This document shows, in pieces, positions 9,897 to 20,873 of a stretch of 64,000 bases of DNA. Under the pieces are notes generated by a model. The model was given only the letters and a program-made list of their open reading frames with translations. It did not search any database and was not told the DNA's origin. Each line of letters starts with the position of its first letter. Positions within the stretch are counted from its first letter, which is position 1. Made by a program: the position numbers and the translations under genes. Source of the stretch: Solimonas sp036405815 (lineage in GTDB: Bacteria > Pseudomonadota > Gammaproteobacteria > Nevskiales > Nevskiaceae); assembly GCA_036405815.1 (NCBI GenBank), contig DASWWX010000065.1, positions 1 through 64,000 on the forward strand. The letters are read 5' to 3'.

Positions 9897-11270
9897 TCAG
9901 GACCGGTCCAGCGCCTCCAGCAGGATCGGATCGCGCCCATAAAAGTCGTCCTGGAACTGGACGGCGCCGGCGTCGTCGATTTCCACCGTGGCGTAGTGCA
10001 GCAGCACCGGCACACTGCGTTTCAGACCGATTCGCTGCGTGCGGCCCTCGGCCACCTTCTGCGACAGATCCGCATCGGTTCGGCTGTCCTTCAGCAGCAT
10101 CTCGGCCAGCTGCAGGGCGTGCTCGACGCGGATGCAGCCACTGCTGTCGGCGCGCTCGTCCTGTTCGAAGCGCTCCGGGTTCGAAGTGTCGTGCAGGTAC
10201 ACCTGATACGGGTTGTCGAACGAGATCTTGATCTGCCCCAGCGGGTTCTTCGGACCGGGGTCCTGACGCAAGATCACGCTGCGCGGATCGTCCCAGTCGA
10301 TCGTATCGAGCGGCACGTCGCGCCCCTGGCCATCGATGGCGCGCAGGTGCTTGGCCTTGAGCGTACCGGCGGCATCCTGCTTGGCCTTCGGTGCAATGTC
10401 CTTGAGGAAGATCGTCGGCGGCACGGTCCAGGTCGGATTCACCGTCAGCTCGTCGATCTCGGAGCGGAAGGTCGGCGTCTCGCGGTACGGTTTCCCGACG
10501 ACGACGCGGCTCTCCCAGATTTCGCCGTCGGGCCGCAGGTAGCGCAGCCGGTAACCGGCGATGTCGACCAGCACGTAGGACGCCGGCAGATCGCGATGCA
10601 GCCAGCGCATCCGCTCCAGGTTCACGCGCAACTGCGCGTCACGCTTTGCATCGCCGCCCTGCAGCGCCAGGGCGGTCCGCAAATGGCCGTATTCCGGCGC
10701 CTCCGGCCGCGCCTGCGCGAACGCCGCCGCCGCGGTGCCGGCCTCGGCAGCCAGGCCCGCCCAGACCAGCGACAGGCGCTGATCCACCGCAGTCGGCGCC
10801 GTATCCCACTGCGTGCCGATGCTGGCCGGATTGACCTTGCCATAGGCCACGTGGGACAGCGCCCGCAGATAGCGGCGGCTGGTCTGCAGTTCGAACGCGG
10901 CACGCTCACGCGCACTCACCCCCTGACCGTAGACACGCGAGGCTCGTGCGACCCAGTCGGCGTCCTGATAGTGCTCCGGTCGCAAGCCGTCCTCGACCAG
11001 CGCGGCGAAGCCGCCCCGACCCATCATCAGCGCGTGCAAGGCTGCCGGATCGTTCCACAACGGCCGATACCCGCGTGCGGCGTAAAGCTGGTCCAGCGCG
11101 CGGTCCATCGCCGCCTGCGGTTTGCGATGCGTGTAGTGCGTCCGGCTCGCCAGCTCCTTGTGGATCGCTTTCGCAATCGGCCCCGCCGACAGCGTCGGCG
11201 AGGGCGGCGCCGAGGCTCCGCAGCCGATCAGCGCCAAGCTGAACAACACCATCACTCCCATTCTGAACAT
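9897..11270 (-). CDS. L,D-transpeptidase lipoprotein, YcbB-like
   Basis: A 457-residue envelope protein. The N-terminus carries a lipobox (LALIGC, Cys17). The central region resembles the peptidoglycan-binding scaffold of YcbB-type enzymes. The YkuD catalytic domain near residues 300-430 shows YLHDTSNPERF and SSGCIRVEHALQLAE, with the catalytic Cys in SGCIR. Such enzymes make 3-3 cross-links in peptidoglycan. It is divergent from a second L,D-transpeptidase-fold gene 121 bp away and convergent with glyQ. Confidence 0.88.
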   Translation of the reverse strand: MFRMGVMVLFSLALIGCGASAPPSPTLSAGPIAKAIHKELASRTHYTHRKPQAAMDRALDQLYAARGYRPLWNDPAALHALMMGRGGFAALVEDGLRPEHYQDADWVARASRVYGQGVSARERAAFELQTSRRYLRALSHVAYGKVNPASIGTQWDTAPTAVDQRLSLVWAGLAAEAGTAAAAFAQARPEAPEYGHLRTALALQGGDAKRDAQLRVNLERMRWLHRDLPASYVLVDIAGYRLRYLRPDGEIWESRVVVGKPYRETPTFRSEIDELTVNPTWTVPPTIFLKDIAPKAKQDAAGTLKAKHLRAIDGQGRDVPLDTIDWDDPRSVILRQDPGPKNPLGQIKISFDNPYQVYLHDTSNPERFEQDERADSSGCIRVEHALQLAEMLLKDSRTDADLSQKVAEGRTQRIGLKRSVPVLLHYATVEIDDAGAVQFQDDFYGRDPILLEALDRS

Positions 11271-11293
11271 CGCGCGGCTCCCGACCGTTCGTC

Positions 11294-11319
11294 ATTCCAT
11301 GCTGGTCATGGAATTTTTT
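11294..11319 (+). terminator. Hairpin with T-run in the divergent leader
   Basis: ATTCCATG/CATGGAAT (8-bp perfect stem, loop CTGGT) runs straight into six T. It resembles an intrinsic terminator, yet it lies between two divergent genes, upstream of the gene at 11392. It could be an attenuator in that leader. Confidence 0.5.
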
Positions 11320-11391
11320 GATAGCTAACGTGTCCGACCATGTATCGCCGATGAACCGGCGATTCTCGCTGCCATTTTTGGAATTCCGTTG

Positions 11392-12084
11392 ATGCGTTTT
11401 TTCTCCTGGCGCGCCGCCGCCGGTTGCGTTCTTGCACTGGCGCTGGCGGTGCCGTCGTATGCGGCACCGCGCGCCGACGCCCGACACCCCGTCTCGCCGA
11501 CCCTTGATGCGCAGGTGCTGCGACAGGCGCTGGACGCCGTGAACTGCGCGCAGCAGCGCGGCTATCCGGTGGCGCAACGGCTCGGCGTCATCGACTTCCG
11601 TCTGCCGTCCACGCAGAAGCGCCTGTGGGTGCTGGACTTGGCCTCGGGCGACATCCTGTTTCACGAGCATGTCGCCCACGGTCGCGGCTCAGGCGACGGC
11701 ATGGCCTCGCGCTTCTCGAACATTGTCGACAGCTACACCTCCAGCCTTGGCCTGTACCAGACGCTGGGGAGCTACAACGGTGCCAACGGCTATTCGTTGC
11801 GTCTGGCCGGCCTGGAGCCCGGCATCAACGACCGCGCACTGGAACGCGCGATCGTCATGCATGGCGCCGATTACGTCAGCGAGGGTTTCATCAAGACCTC
11901 GGGCCGGCTCGGCCGCAGCTATGGCTGCCCGGCGGTACGCCGCGAGGTGGCGCGGCCGCTGATCGACACGCTGCGCGAGGGCCAGTATCTGTACGCATAC
12001 GCCAGCGATGCCGCCTGGCACGGCACGCCAGCCTCCCTGGGGTGCGAGCAGGCGTCGCCGCTGTTGCAGGCGGCGGCATCCTGA
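11392..12084 (+). CDS. Periplasmic murein L,D-transpeptidase catalytic-domain protein
   Basis: A 230-residue exported protein. Signal peptide to about residue 25 (VPSYAA). It has the YkuD-like fold seen in short murein L,D-transpeptidase catalytic-domain proteins, with IVMHGADYVSE and the Cys-containing GRSYGCPAVRRE. A role in peptidoglycan remodelling is likely; the exact reaction is unknown. ATG 11392 is preferred over an in-frame TTG one codon upstream. Its neighbour on the other strand is a larger L,D-transpeptidase. Confidence 0.8.
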   Translation: MRFFSWRAAAGCVLALALAVPSYAAPRADARHPVSPTLDAQVLRQALDAVNCAQQRGYPVAQRLGVIDFRLPSTQKRLWVLDLASGDILFHEHVAHGRGSGDGMASRFSNIVDSYTSSLGLYQTLGSYNGANGYSLRLAGLEPGINDRALERAIVMHGADYVSEGFIKTSGRLGRSYGCPAVRREVARPLIDTLREGQYLYAYASDAAWHGTPASLGCEQASPLLQAAAS

Positions 12085-12097
12085 ACCGCCAGCGCCT

Positions 12098-12526
12098 TCA
12101 GACCACGACGACCTTGAGGCTGTGCTCGATGTTGCCGCGCGTGGCTTTCGAGTACGGGCAGAACTGATGCGCCGCCTCGATCAGCTTATTGGCATCGGCC
12201 TCGGATAGACCGCTGACCCATGCAGTGATGTCGGCGCGCAGACCGAAGCCGGTGTCGTCGGGGCCGATGCCGGCGGCGACCTCGATCTCCACGGACGTCG
12301 GCTTGAGCTGCATCTTGCCGGCGAGGAAGTCGACCGCGCCGCTGAAGCAGGCGGCATAACCGGCGGCAAACAGGTCTTCCGGCGTCGTCGTGCCGGGCTT
12401 GCCGGGACCGCCCATCGCCTTGGGCACCGACAGGTCGGCCTTCACCAGACCGTCGCGGGATTCGGTGTGCCCGTTGCGCCCACCACTGGCCACCGCATGC
12501 GCCGTGTACAGCACCTTGACCGCCAT
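12098..12526 (-). CDS. ohr: Organic hydroperoxide resistance protein
   Basis: A 142-residue OsmC/Ohr-fold thiol peroxidase that reduces fatty-acid and organic hydroperoxides. The two redox cysteines are Cys60 (GYAACFSGA) and Cys123 (HQFCPYSKATRGN), with the conserved TTPEDLFAAGYAACF segment. Length is typical. No ohrR-type repressor is adjacent. katG is nearby, so two peroxide defences sit in the interval between glyQ and glyS. Confidence 0.93.
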   Translation of the reverse strand: MAVKVLYTAHAVASGGRNGHTESRDGLVKADLSVPKAMGGPGKPGTTTPEDLFAAGYAACFSGAVDFLAGKMQLKPTSVEIEVAAGIGPDDTGFGLRADITAWVSGLSEADANKLIEAAHQFCPYSKATRGNIEHSLKVVVV

Positions 12527-12636
12527 GTCGCGTCTCCGTCGTCAGCCGCTATCGGCAGGGCCGCAGACTGCGCCGGGGCGCCAGCGAGGGTCAAGCCAGC
12601 GAGGAGAAGGACCGAACGGGCGCCGCCGCGTTCCGG

Positions 12637-13542
12637 CTACAGCGCCCAGACCACCAGCAGGCCGACCAGCCCGAGATGCAGCGTCCACTTGCCGACCTTG
12701 TAGCCGGTGGGATTGCGCTGCTTGAGCCGTTTCATCGTGTCCTTGTAGCCGGTCACGTAGGCGCTCAGGCGGTTACCGATGCCGGAGCGGGTCGGATCGA
12801 CGTTGTCGATGTAGAACAGGCTGTTGAAAAAGCGCGCGAAGTAGAAGTAGATGCGCTGGATCCAGGCGATGTGCAGCGGACGATCGACGTCCGTCATCAG
12901 GATGATCCGCGGCACCTCGGTATCGTTGTAGGCCGAGTGCAGATAGGTTTCGTCGAAGACGATGCCGTCGCCGTCACGCCAGGTGTAGGCCTCGCCGTTG
13001 ACCATCAGTCCGCATTGCGGCGAGTTCGGCGTCGAGAGGCCCAGCGAATAGCGCAGCGTGAACGCGAACGGATCGTGGTGCTGCGTCAGCCGCTTGCCCG
13101 GCATCAGCACTGCGAACAGTGCCAGGTTCATGTTCGGCACCTGCTCGATCAGCGCGCGCGTCTTCGGCGCCAGCGCCCAGGCCGAGGGCAGATCGTTGTC
13201 GTAGATCTTCAGGTAGAAACTCTTCCAGCGATTGTCGCGATAGAAGCTGCTGGCCGGCAGATCGCCACGGATCGCGATCTGGCCGCTGCCATAGAGCGCC
13301 AGCGCCTCGTCGCGGATCGTCTGCCAGTTGTCCTGCAGCAACTGCAGGCCGGGCAACGCCGATACCGGCAGCCGCGCGCGGGTCGGCACCCGCGACATCA
13401 GATAGGCGGGGATATTGAACGGGACCATGAAGGTCGAGAAATCGGTGAGCTGCCGGCTCCACGACAGATGCGCACGATTGCGCAGCCGCAGGAACGCGAT
13501 GCTGCCGACGTACATCAGGAGCACCACCAACAAGATCGTCAC
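12637..13542 (-). CDS. lpxO: Aspartyl/asparaginyl beta-hydroxylase family, LpxO-like lipid A hydroxylase
   Basis: A 301-residue Fe(II)/2-oxoglutarate dioxygenase. A hydrophobic N-terminal segment (1-20) and a C-terminal one (286-301) anchor it to the inner membrane. The dioxygenase core has HHDPFAFTLRY, WRDGDGIVFDETYLHSAYN and a following Arg for 2-oxoglutarate. LpxO adds a 2-hydroxyl to the secondary acyl chain of lipid A. The overall size and the membrane ends match LpxO. Exact substrate inferred by family. Confidence 0.8.
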   Translation of the reverse strand: MTILLVVLLMYVGSIAFLRLRNRAHLSWSRQLTDFSTFMVPFNIPAYLMSRVPTRARLPVSALPGLQLLQDNWQTIRDEALALYGSGQIAIRGDLPASSFYRDNRWKSFYLKIYDNDLPSAWALAPKTRALIEQVPNMNLALFAVLMPGKRLTQHHDPFAFTLRYSLGLSTPNSPQCGLMVNGEAYTWRDGDGIVFDETYLHSAYNDTEVPRIILMTDVDRPLHIAWIQRIYFYFARFFNSLFYIDNVDPTRSGIGNRLSAYVTGYKDTMKRLKQRNPTGYKVGKWTLHLGLVGLLVVWAL

Positions 13543-13610
13543 GCGCGTCCCCGAGAATCCAAGCCGTCCATCGTTACCGCCCCTGGCGCGCGATGCGCGC
13601 CGACTGCTCC

Positions 13611-13643
13611 GACAAGAAGGGCCGCCGCTGGCGGCGGCGGCCC
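13611..13643 (-). terminator. Rho-independent terminator between katG and lpxO
   Basis: GGGCCGCCGC/GCGGCGGCCC stem, followed on the minus strand by TTCTTGT. A second, larger inverted repeat (about 13689-13736, arms around CCGGGGCTC) lies closer to the katG stop but lacks a T-run. Confidence 0.65.
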
Positions 13644-13758
13644 CTGTTGACCGCTAGCTTACGCCAAGGCTTCGCGGTTTTCCGCGCCGGGGCTCTGCCG
13701 ACGCGGGGCCACCGTCGGAGCCCCGGCGCAGCGCCCGCAACCCAACGATCACCCGGCC

Positions 13759-16017
<2,259 letters not shown>

Positions 16018-16254
16018 GACTACGCTCTCCTCGGTCTGGGGGTCCCACAACATCCCGTCGTGAATTTCGCCGCGGCCGGATGCAAGGCCCGGCGACGCAT
16101 AGCGCCACCTTACGCGCTGATAGGCGATACCTGAAATTGATTGTTCTTGTTGTATCGATAGCTTTTATCTTGGATGGCTCCGTCGCCCACAGTTGGCGAA
16201 AGCCCTGACGATCCCGGACACTACGCGCCCTTTGTGAAGGCCCGCTGCACGCTC

Positions 16255-18363
16255 ATGTCCTGCGAACTGCTGCTCGAAATCGGCACCGAAGACCTGCCGG
16301 CCCGCTATGTGATGCCTCTGGCCGAGGCGCTGCGCCGCGGCATCGGCGGCGGCCTGCAGAAGCGCGGCGTGAACTGCGGGGCGGCCGTGTTGTTCGCGAC
16401 GCCGCGCCGGATCGCGGTGCGCATCACCGACGTGCCGGAGCGCCAGCCCGACCAGATGCTGGAACGACTCGGCCCCGCGCTGACCGCGGCGCTGAAGGAC
16501 GGCCAGCCCACGCCGGCGGCGCTGGGTTTCGCCAAGTCCTGCGGTGTCGAGTTCGCGGCGCTGGAACAGAAGGACGGCAAGCTCTACTACCGCAAGCAGG
16601 CGCCGGGCCGCGCGACCGCAGAACTGCTGCCGGACATTTTCGAGGACACGCTCAAGGAAATGGACGAGCTGGTGCCCAAGCGCATGCGCTGGGGCAGCTC
16701 GGATGAAACCTTCGTGCGCCCGGTGCAATGGCTGACCTGCCTGCTTGGCGGCGACGTGGTGCCGTTGCAGCGCTTCGGCCTGACCGCCGGCAAGCTCACC
16801 TACGGCCATCGTTTCCATGCCCCGGAAGCCATCACGCTGAAGGCGCCGGCGGACTACGAAAGCGCGCTGAAGGCCGCGAAAGTCTGGGCCGACGTCGACA
16901 GCCGCAAGGCGGAAATCCGCCGTCAGATCACGGCAGAAGGCGCGCGCCTCGGCGGCCACGTCCGCATCACCGACGACCTGCTCGACGAGGTCACGGCGCT
17001 GGTCGAATGGCCGGTGGCGATCGTCGGTCACTTCGAGGAACGCTTCCTCGAACTGCCGCCGGAAGTCATCGTCGCCACCGTCGAGACCAACCAGCGTTAT
17101 TTCACGGTGTTCAAGGACGCCGCGCAGACGCAGCTCACCAACGCGTTCATCACGCTGTCGAACATCGAATCCCGCGACGTCTCGCAAATCGTCGCCGGCA
17201 ACGAGCGCGTCGTGCGTCCGCGCCTGACCGATGCGCTGTTCTTCTGGCAGCAGGATCTCAAGCAGCCGCTGTCCGCCTACGCGGAGAAACTCGGTAGCGT
17301 CACCTTCCAGAAAGATCTCGGCAGCATCGGCGACAAGGTCGCGCGCCTGCGCCTGCTCGCCAATCGCATCGCGGACACGCTCTCCGCCGACGCCGCGGCC
17401 GCCGAGCGCGCCGCCGCCCTGTGCAAGGCCGACCTCGTCACCAAGATGGTGTACGAGTTTCCGGAACTGCAGGGCCTGATGGGCGGCTACTACGCCGCGA
17501 AATCCGGTGAGGCGCCAGCCATCGCCACCGCGATCCGCGAGCATTACCTGCCGACCCAGCAGGGCACGGCGGTTCCGTCGACCCGCGAAGGCCAGATCGT
17601 CGCGCTGGCCGACAAGCTCGACACGCTGGCCGGCATCTTCGCGATCGGCCAGAAGCCGACCGCGAGCAAGGACCCGTTCGCGCTGCGCCGCGCGGCGCTC
17701 GGCGTACTGCGCATCTGCTTGGAAGCGGCGCTGCCCCTGGATCTTCAAACCCTCATAAGCACCGCCCTAAACCTGCAGCCCATCCTCAAGAAAGATTTGA
17801 GTGAAGCGTTGAGCGGCAAGAAGCCCGAATCAAAGCTCAAATCCGACGAGGCGGAGATCCTCGATTTCGTCATGGAGCGCCTGCGCGCTTATCTCGTCGG
17901 CCAGTCCATCGACGGCCGCGACATCACGGTCGAAATGTTCGAGTCGGTGAAGACGATGGGCGTCACGCAGCCGCTGGATTTCCAGCGCCGCCTACAGGCC
18001 GTGCATGCCTTCCTCGCGTTGCCGGCTGCGCCGAACCTGGCCGCTGCCAATAAGCGTGTGCGCAATATCCTGAAGCAGGCCGGCGGCACGACCGCGCCGG
18101 TCGACGCCGCCACGCTGCAGCAGCCCGCGGAACAGGCGCTGTTCGCCAAGCTCGGCGAAGTCGAAGCACTGAATGCGCGCGCCGACGACTACACGGCGCA
18201 GCTGGTGAACCTCGCCTCGCTGCGCGAACCGGTCGACGCCTTTTTCGACGCCGTGATGGTCAACGATCCCGACGCCGCCGTGCGCGCCAATCGCCTCGCG
18301 CTGCTGGCCCAGCTCGATCGCCTGTGCCGCTCCGTCGCCGACCTGTCGCAACTGCCCGGATAA
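16255..18363 (+). CDS. glyS: Glycyl-tRNA synthetase beta subunit
   Basis: A 702-residue tRNA-binding and editing-like subunit. It starts MSCELLLEIGTEDLPARYV, the family hallmark. Internal signatures include VETNQRYFTVF and a C-terminal anticodon-binding DALR-like domain. The open frame reaches 16174, but ATG 16255 matches the family. It is not downstream of glyQ as usual; 6.4 kb separates them. gmhB follows after 43 bp, an arrangement seen in related bacteria. Confidence 0.97.
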   Translation: MSCELLLEIGTEDLPARYVMPLAEALRRGIGGGLQKRGVNCGAAVLFATPRRIAVRITDVPERQPDQMLERLGPALTAALKDGQPTPAALGFAKSCGVEFAALEQKDGKLYYRKQAPGRATAELLPDIFEDTLKEMDELVPKRMRWGSSDETFVRPVQWLTCLLGGDVVPLQRFGLTAGKLTYGHRFHAPEAITLKAPADYESALKAAKVWADVDSRKAEIRRQITAEGARLGGHVRITDDLLDEVTALVEWPVAIVGHFEERFLELPPEVIVATVETNQRYFTVFKDAAQTQLTNAFITLSNIESRDVSQIVAGNERVVRPRLTDALFFWQQDLKQPLSAYAEKLGSVTFQKDLGSIGDKVARLRLLANRIADTLSADAAAAERAAALCKADLVTKMVYEFPELQGLMGGYYAAKSGEAPAIATAIREHYLPTQQGTAVPSTREGQIVALADKLDTLAGIFAIGQKPTASKDPFALRRAALGVLRICLEAALPLDLQTLISTALNLQPILKKDLSEALSGKKPESKLKSDEAEILDFVMERLRAYLVGQSIDGRDITVEMFESVKTMGVTQPLDFQRRLQAVHAFLALPAAPNLAAANKRVRNILKQAGGTTAPVDAATLQQPAEQALFAKLGEVEALNARADDYTAQLVNLASLREPVDAFFDAVMVNDPDAAVRANRLALLAQLDRLCRSVADLSQLPG

Positions 18364-18406
18364 CCCGCGCGCCAATCCGTCCACGCACTCCGGTTAAAGT
18401 GACGGC

Positions 18407-18976
18407 ATGAAGATCGTCATCCTCGACCGCGACGGCGTCATCAACCAGGACTCGCCGGAATACATCAAGTCCGCCGCCGAGTGGCTGCCGATCCCCGGCA
18501 GCCTGGAGGCGATCGCCAAGCTGTGCCAGGCGGGCTTTCGTGTGTTCGTCGCCAGCAATCAGTCCGGCATCGGTCGCGGCCTGTTCGACTACGACGCGTT
18601 CGGCGCGATCAATGCGCGCATGCAGAAGCAGCTCGCCGAGGTCGGCGGCCGCATCGATGGCATCTTCTTCGCGCCCGATCATCCGAATCGCGCCAGCGAC
18701 CAGCGCAAGCCGGCGCCCGGCATGCTGCTGGATCTCGCACGCCGCTTGAATCTCAACCTGGAAACGGTACCCGTCGTCGGCGACTCGCTCCGCGATGTCG
18801 AGGCCGCGCGCGCGGCCGGCGCGGTGCCGGTGCTGGTGCGTACCGGCAATGGCGCCCGCACCGAGCAGCAGGATTCGAAATCGCTGCGCGGCGTGGCGGT
18901 CTACGACGACCTGGCGACCTACGCCGCCGCGCTGATCTCGGCGCAGCAGGCGCTGCCGCAACTGATCAATCTTTAG
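18407..18976 (+). CDS. gmhB: D-glycero-D-manno-heptose-1,7-bisphosphate 7-phosphatase
   Basis: A 189-residue HAD phosphatase of the LPS heptose pathway. The nucleophile pair is Asp7/Asp9 in ILDRDGVINQD. Motif II is VASNQSG, and motif III/IV is VGDSLRDVEAA. The loop that binds structural zinc in E. coli GmhB (a CPHH...CDCRKP pattern) here reads APDHPNRASDQRKP, with none of the cysteines. Assignment to GmhB rests on overall similarity and position after glyS; a broader histidinol-phosphatase-like specificity is possible. Confidence 0.85.
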   Translation: MKIVILDRDGVINQDSPEYIKSAAEWLPIPGSLEAIAKLCQAGFRVFVASNQSGIGRGLFDYDAFGAINARMQKQLAEVGGRIDGIFFAPDHPNRASDQRKPAPGMLLDLARRLNLNLETVPVVGDSLRDVEAARAAGAVPVLVRTGNGARTEQQDSKSLRGVAVYDDLATYAAALISAQQALPQLINL

Positions 18977-18987
18977 CTCGACGTCGC

Positions 18988-19023
18988 AACCGCGGCGCGC
19001 TGCGCGGTCCTGGCGCCGCGGTT
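18988..19023. terminator. Hairpin between convergent gmhB and folB
   Basis: Perfect 11-bp inverted repeat AACCGCGGCGC/GCGCCGCGGTT with a 14-nt loop. It lacks a T-run, so intrinsic termination is uncertain. Confidence 0.45.
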
Positions 19024-19038
19024 CAGCGGTTCAGAAAA

Positions 19039-19413
19039 TCAGCGCCCGCAGACTGCGTAATCCTCGCGGCGCCGGTCGATCTCCACCCCCACCGACTTGG
19101 TGTCGGCCACCGCGCCGGGCTTGTGCACGGTCAGGCGCAGGCTGAGGATCGGGAACCGATCGAACAAGGCGCGCGCCAGGCGCTCGGCCAGGGTCTCCAG
19201 CAGCGCCGGCTGCTGCTCGCGCACGAGCTGTGCGACGACATCGGCCACCGCTGCGTAATCGACCGCGTCACGCACGCGATCGCTGCTCGCCGCCTCGCGG
19301 ATATCGACGCCCAGCTCCAGATCGAACAGCAGCGGTCGCGGCAGCTTGCGCTCCCAGGCGTGGATGCCGACGATGCCCTCGACCTGCAGACCGCGAATGA
19401 ATACCTTGTCCAT
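19039..19413 (-). CDS. folB: Dihydroneopterin aldolase
   Basis: A 124-residue folate-pathway enzyme converting dihydroneopterin to 6-hydroxymethyl-dihydropterin. It begins MDKVFIRGLQVEGIVGIHAWE, the family signature with the conserved Glu. The central YAAVADVV and LETLAERLA segments also match. It lies 10 bp downstream of tsaD on the same strand, likely in one transcript. Length is typical. Confidence 0.94.
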   Translation of the reverse strand: MDKVFIRGLQVEGIVGIHAWERKLPRPLLFDLELGVDIREAASSDRVRDAVDYAAVADVVAQLVREQQPALLETLAERLARALFDRFPILSLRLTVHKPGAVADTKSVGVEIDRRREDYAVCGR

Positions 19414-19423
19414 CGCGACATTC

Positions 19424-20461
19424 TCAGGTCGGCGGCCGCAATTGGTCGAGCGTCCAGCGCGGCGTGGTGAACACCTTGCCGTCGGGAACCCGCCCCTGCG
19501 CGCGTCGCGCCCAGCCGGTGTAGGCGATCATCGCGCCGTTGTCGGTGCAGAACGCCTGCCGCGGAAAATGCAGGGCGACGCCTTCGCGCCGCGCCAACTC
19601 GCCGAGCTTGTCGCGCAGGCGCAGATTGGCCCCGACCCCGCCGGCGACCACCAGCGCGCCGAAGCCGGTGTGCTGCAGGGCACGCGCGCACTTGATCGCC
19701 AGCGTATCGGTGACGGCCTCCTGGAACGCGTATGCGAGATCGGCCTGGGTCTGCTCATCGGCGTCCTTCGGCAAGGCCGTCAGCACTGCGGTCTTTAGCC
19801 CACTGAAGCTGAAGTCCAGGCCCGGCCGATCGGTCATCGGCCGCGGAAACTGGAAACGCCCGGCGCGTCCGCGCTCGGCCAACCGCGCCAGGTGCGGCCC
19901 GCCCGGGTACGGCAGGCCCATGGTCTTGGCGGTCTTGTCGAAGGCCTCGCCGACGGCATCGTCCAGACTCTCGCCCAGCAGTTCGTATTCGCCGATGCCG
20001 CGCACCGCCACCAGCAACGTATGGCCGCCGGAGACCAGCAGCGCGACGAACGGAAACGCCGGCCGCTCATCCTCCAGCATCGGCGCCAGCAGATGCGCCT
20101 CCATGTGATGGATCGGGATCAACGGCCGGCCCAGCGCGGTCGCCAGCCCTGCCGCGACCGAGGCGCCGACCATCAGCGCGCCAATCAGGCCCGGGCCCGC
20201 GGTATAGGCCACGGCGCCCAGCGCCGACGGTGCGGTATCGGCCGCGTCCAGCGTTTCACGCACCAGATCGCTGACGCGGGCGACGTGATCGCGCGAGGCC
20301 AGCTCCGGCACCACGCCGCCATAGCGGGCATGCAGGTCGATCTGGCTGTAGAGCCGGTGGGCCAGCAGGCCACGCGCGCCGTCGTAGACCGCCACGGCGG
20401 TTTCGTCGCAGGAGGTTTCCAGGCCCAGGACCGGGCCCTCGGCATGAGGCATCGAGGTCAT
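19424..20461 (-). CDS. tsaD: tRNA threonylcarbamoyladenosine transferase TsaD
   Basis: A 345-residue ASKHA-fold enzyme that transfers threonylcarbamoyl to A37 of ANN-decoding tRNAs, with TsaB and TsaE. Signatures are LGLETSCDETAVAVYD at the N-terminus, the metal-binding HHMEAH motif, VSGGHTLLV and GGVGANLRLR. ATG 20461 (MTSMPHAEG) or ATG 20452 could be the start. Divergent from rpsU, the conserved gammaproteobacterial arrangement. Confidence 0.95.
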   Translation of the reverse strand: MTSMPHAEGPVLGLETSCDETAVAVYDGARGLLAHRLYSQIDLHARYGGVVPELASRDHVARVSDLVRETLDAADTAPSALGAVAYTAGPGLIGALMVGASVAAGLATALGRPLIPIHHMEAHLLAPMLEDERPAFPFVALLVSGGHTLLVAVRGIGEYELLGESLDDAVGEAFDKTAKTMGLPYPGGPHLARLAERGRAGRFQFPRPMTDRPGLDFSFSGLKTAVLTALPKDADEQTQADLAYAFQEAVTDTLAIKCARALQHTGFGALVVAGGVGANLRLRDKLGELARREGVALHFPRQAFCTDNGAMIAYTGWARRAQGRVPDGKVFTTPRWTLDQLRPPT

Positions 20462-20492
20462 CCCGCTATTGTAGGAGCGCGCACCCGCTCAT

Positions 20493-20522
20493 TTGCACGG
20501 CCGCGGGGCTTGAGGCTAGAAT
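20493..20522 (+). promoter_or_regulatory. Sigma70 promoter of the rpsU-yqeY-dnaG-rpoD operon
   Basis: TTGCAC (20493-20498), 18-bp spacer, TAGAAT (20517-20522). It lies 60 bp upstream of rpsU. The same GGCTAGAAT context recurs at the sat promoter. Confidence 0.65.
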
Positions 20523-20535
20523 CGCCGCCCTTTCG

Positions 20536-20556
20536 GAGGCCTGATGGCCTCTTTTT
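20536..20556 (+). terminator. Terminator-like hairpin in the rpsU leader
   Basis: GAGGCC-TGAT-GGCCTC followed by five T. It lies between the putative promoter and the rpsU start codon (20583), so it would act as an attenuator of the whole operon. Confidence 0.6.
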
Positions 20557-20582
20557 GCCTGTTCATCTGCGAGTGAGTTCCT

Positions 20583-20798
20583 ATGCCGGCCGTCCGCGTT
20601 CGTGACAACGAGCCTTTCGAAGTGGCCCTGCGCCGTTTCAAGCGCACCTGCGAAAAGGCGGGTGTCCTGACCGATCTGCGCACCCACGAGTTCAACGAAA
20701 AGCCGAGCCAGGAACGCAAGCGCAAGCGCGCGGCGGCGGTGAAGCGCCAGGCCAAGAAGGTCCAGCGCGAATCCAACAAGCGTATCCGTCTGTACTGA
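20583..20798 (+). CDS. rpsU: 30S ribosomal protein S21
   Basis: A 71-residue basic ribosomal protein. It begins MPAVRVRDNEPFEVALRRFK and ends in the Arg/Lys-rich ESNKRIRLY tail. It is the first gene of the macromolecular-synthesis operon, which also makes primase and the main sigma factor. A terminator-like hairpin lies in the leader and two more hairpins follow the gene, which would give S21 higher expression than the downstream genes. Confidence 0.98.
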   Translation: MPAVRVRDNEPFEVALRRFKRTCEKAGVLTDLRTHEFNEKPSQERKRKRAAAVKRQAKKVQRESNKRIRLY

Positions 20799-20807
20799 TG
20801 CCGTCGT

Positions 20808-20864
20808 GGCCGGGCATCCGCCCGGCCCCTTCCGCTGCGGGCGCCTGGCGCCCGCCTTCGTTTT
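20808..20864 (+). terminator. Double hairpin between rpsU and yqeY
   Basis: First hairpin GGCCGGGC-ATCC-GCCCGGCC (20808-20827). Second GCGGGCGCC/GGCGCCCGC (20837-20855) followed by CTTCGTTTT. It occupies the place of the partial terminator known between rpsU and dnaG in E. coli and probably reduces read-through. Confidence 0.65.
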
Positions 20865-20873
20865 GAAGATCCC

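Noticed and set aside
16117..16160. Possible OxyR site upstream of katG
   Set aside because: Only the first ATAG-N7-CT(A/G)A half fits; the other two tetramers of the four-part motif do not. A CGATAC/GTATCG inverted repeat is present but unassigned.
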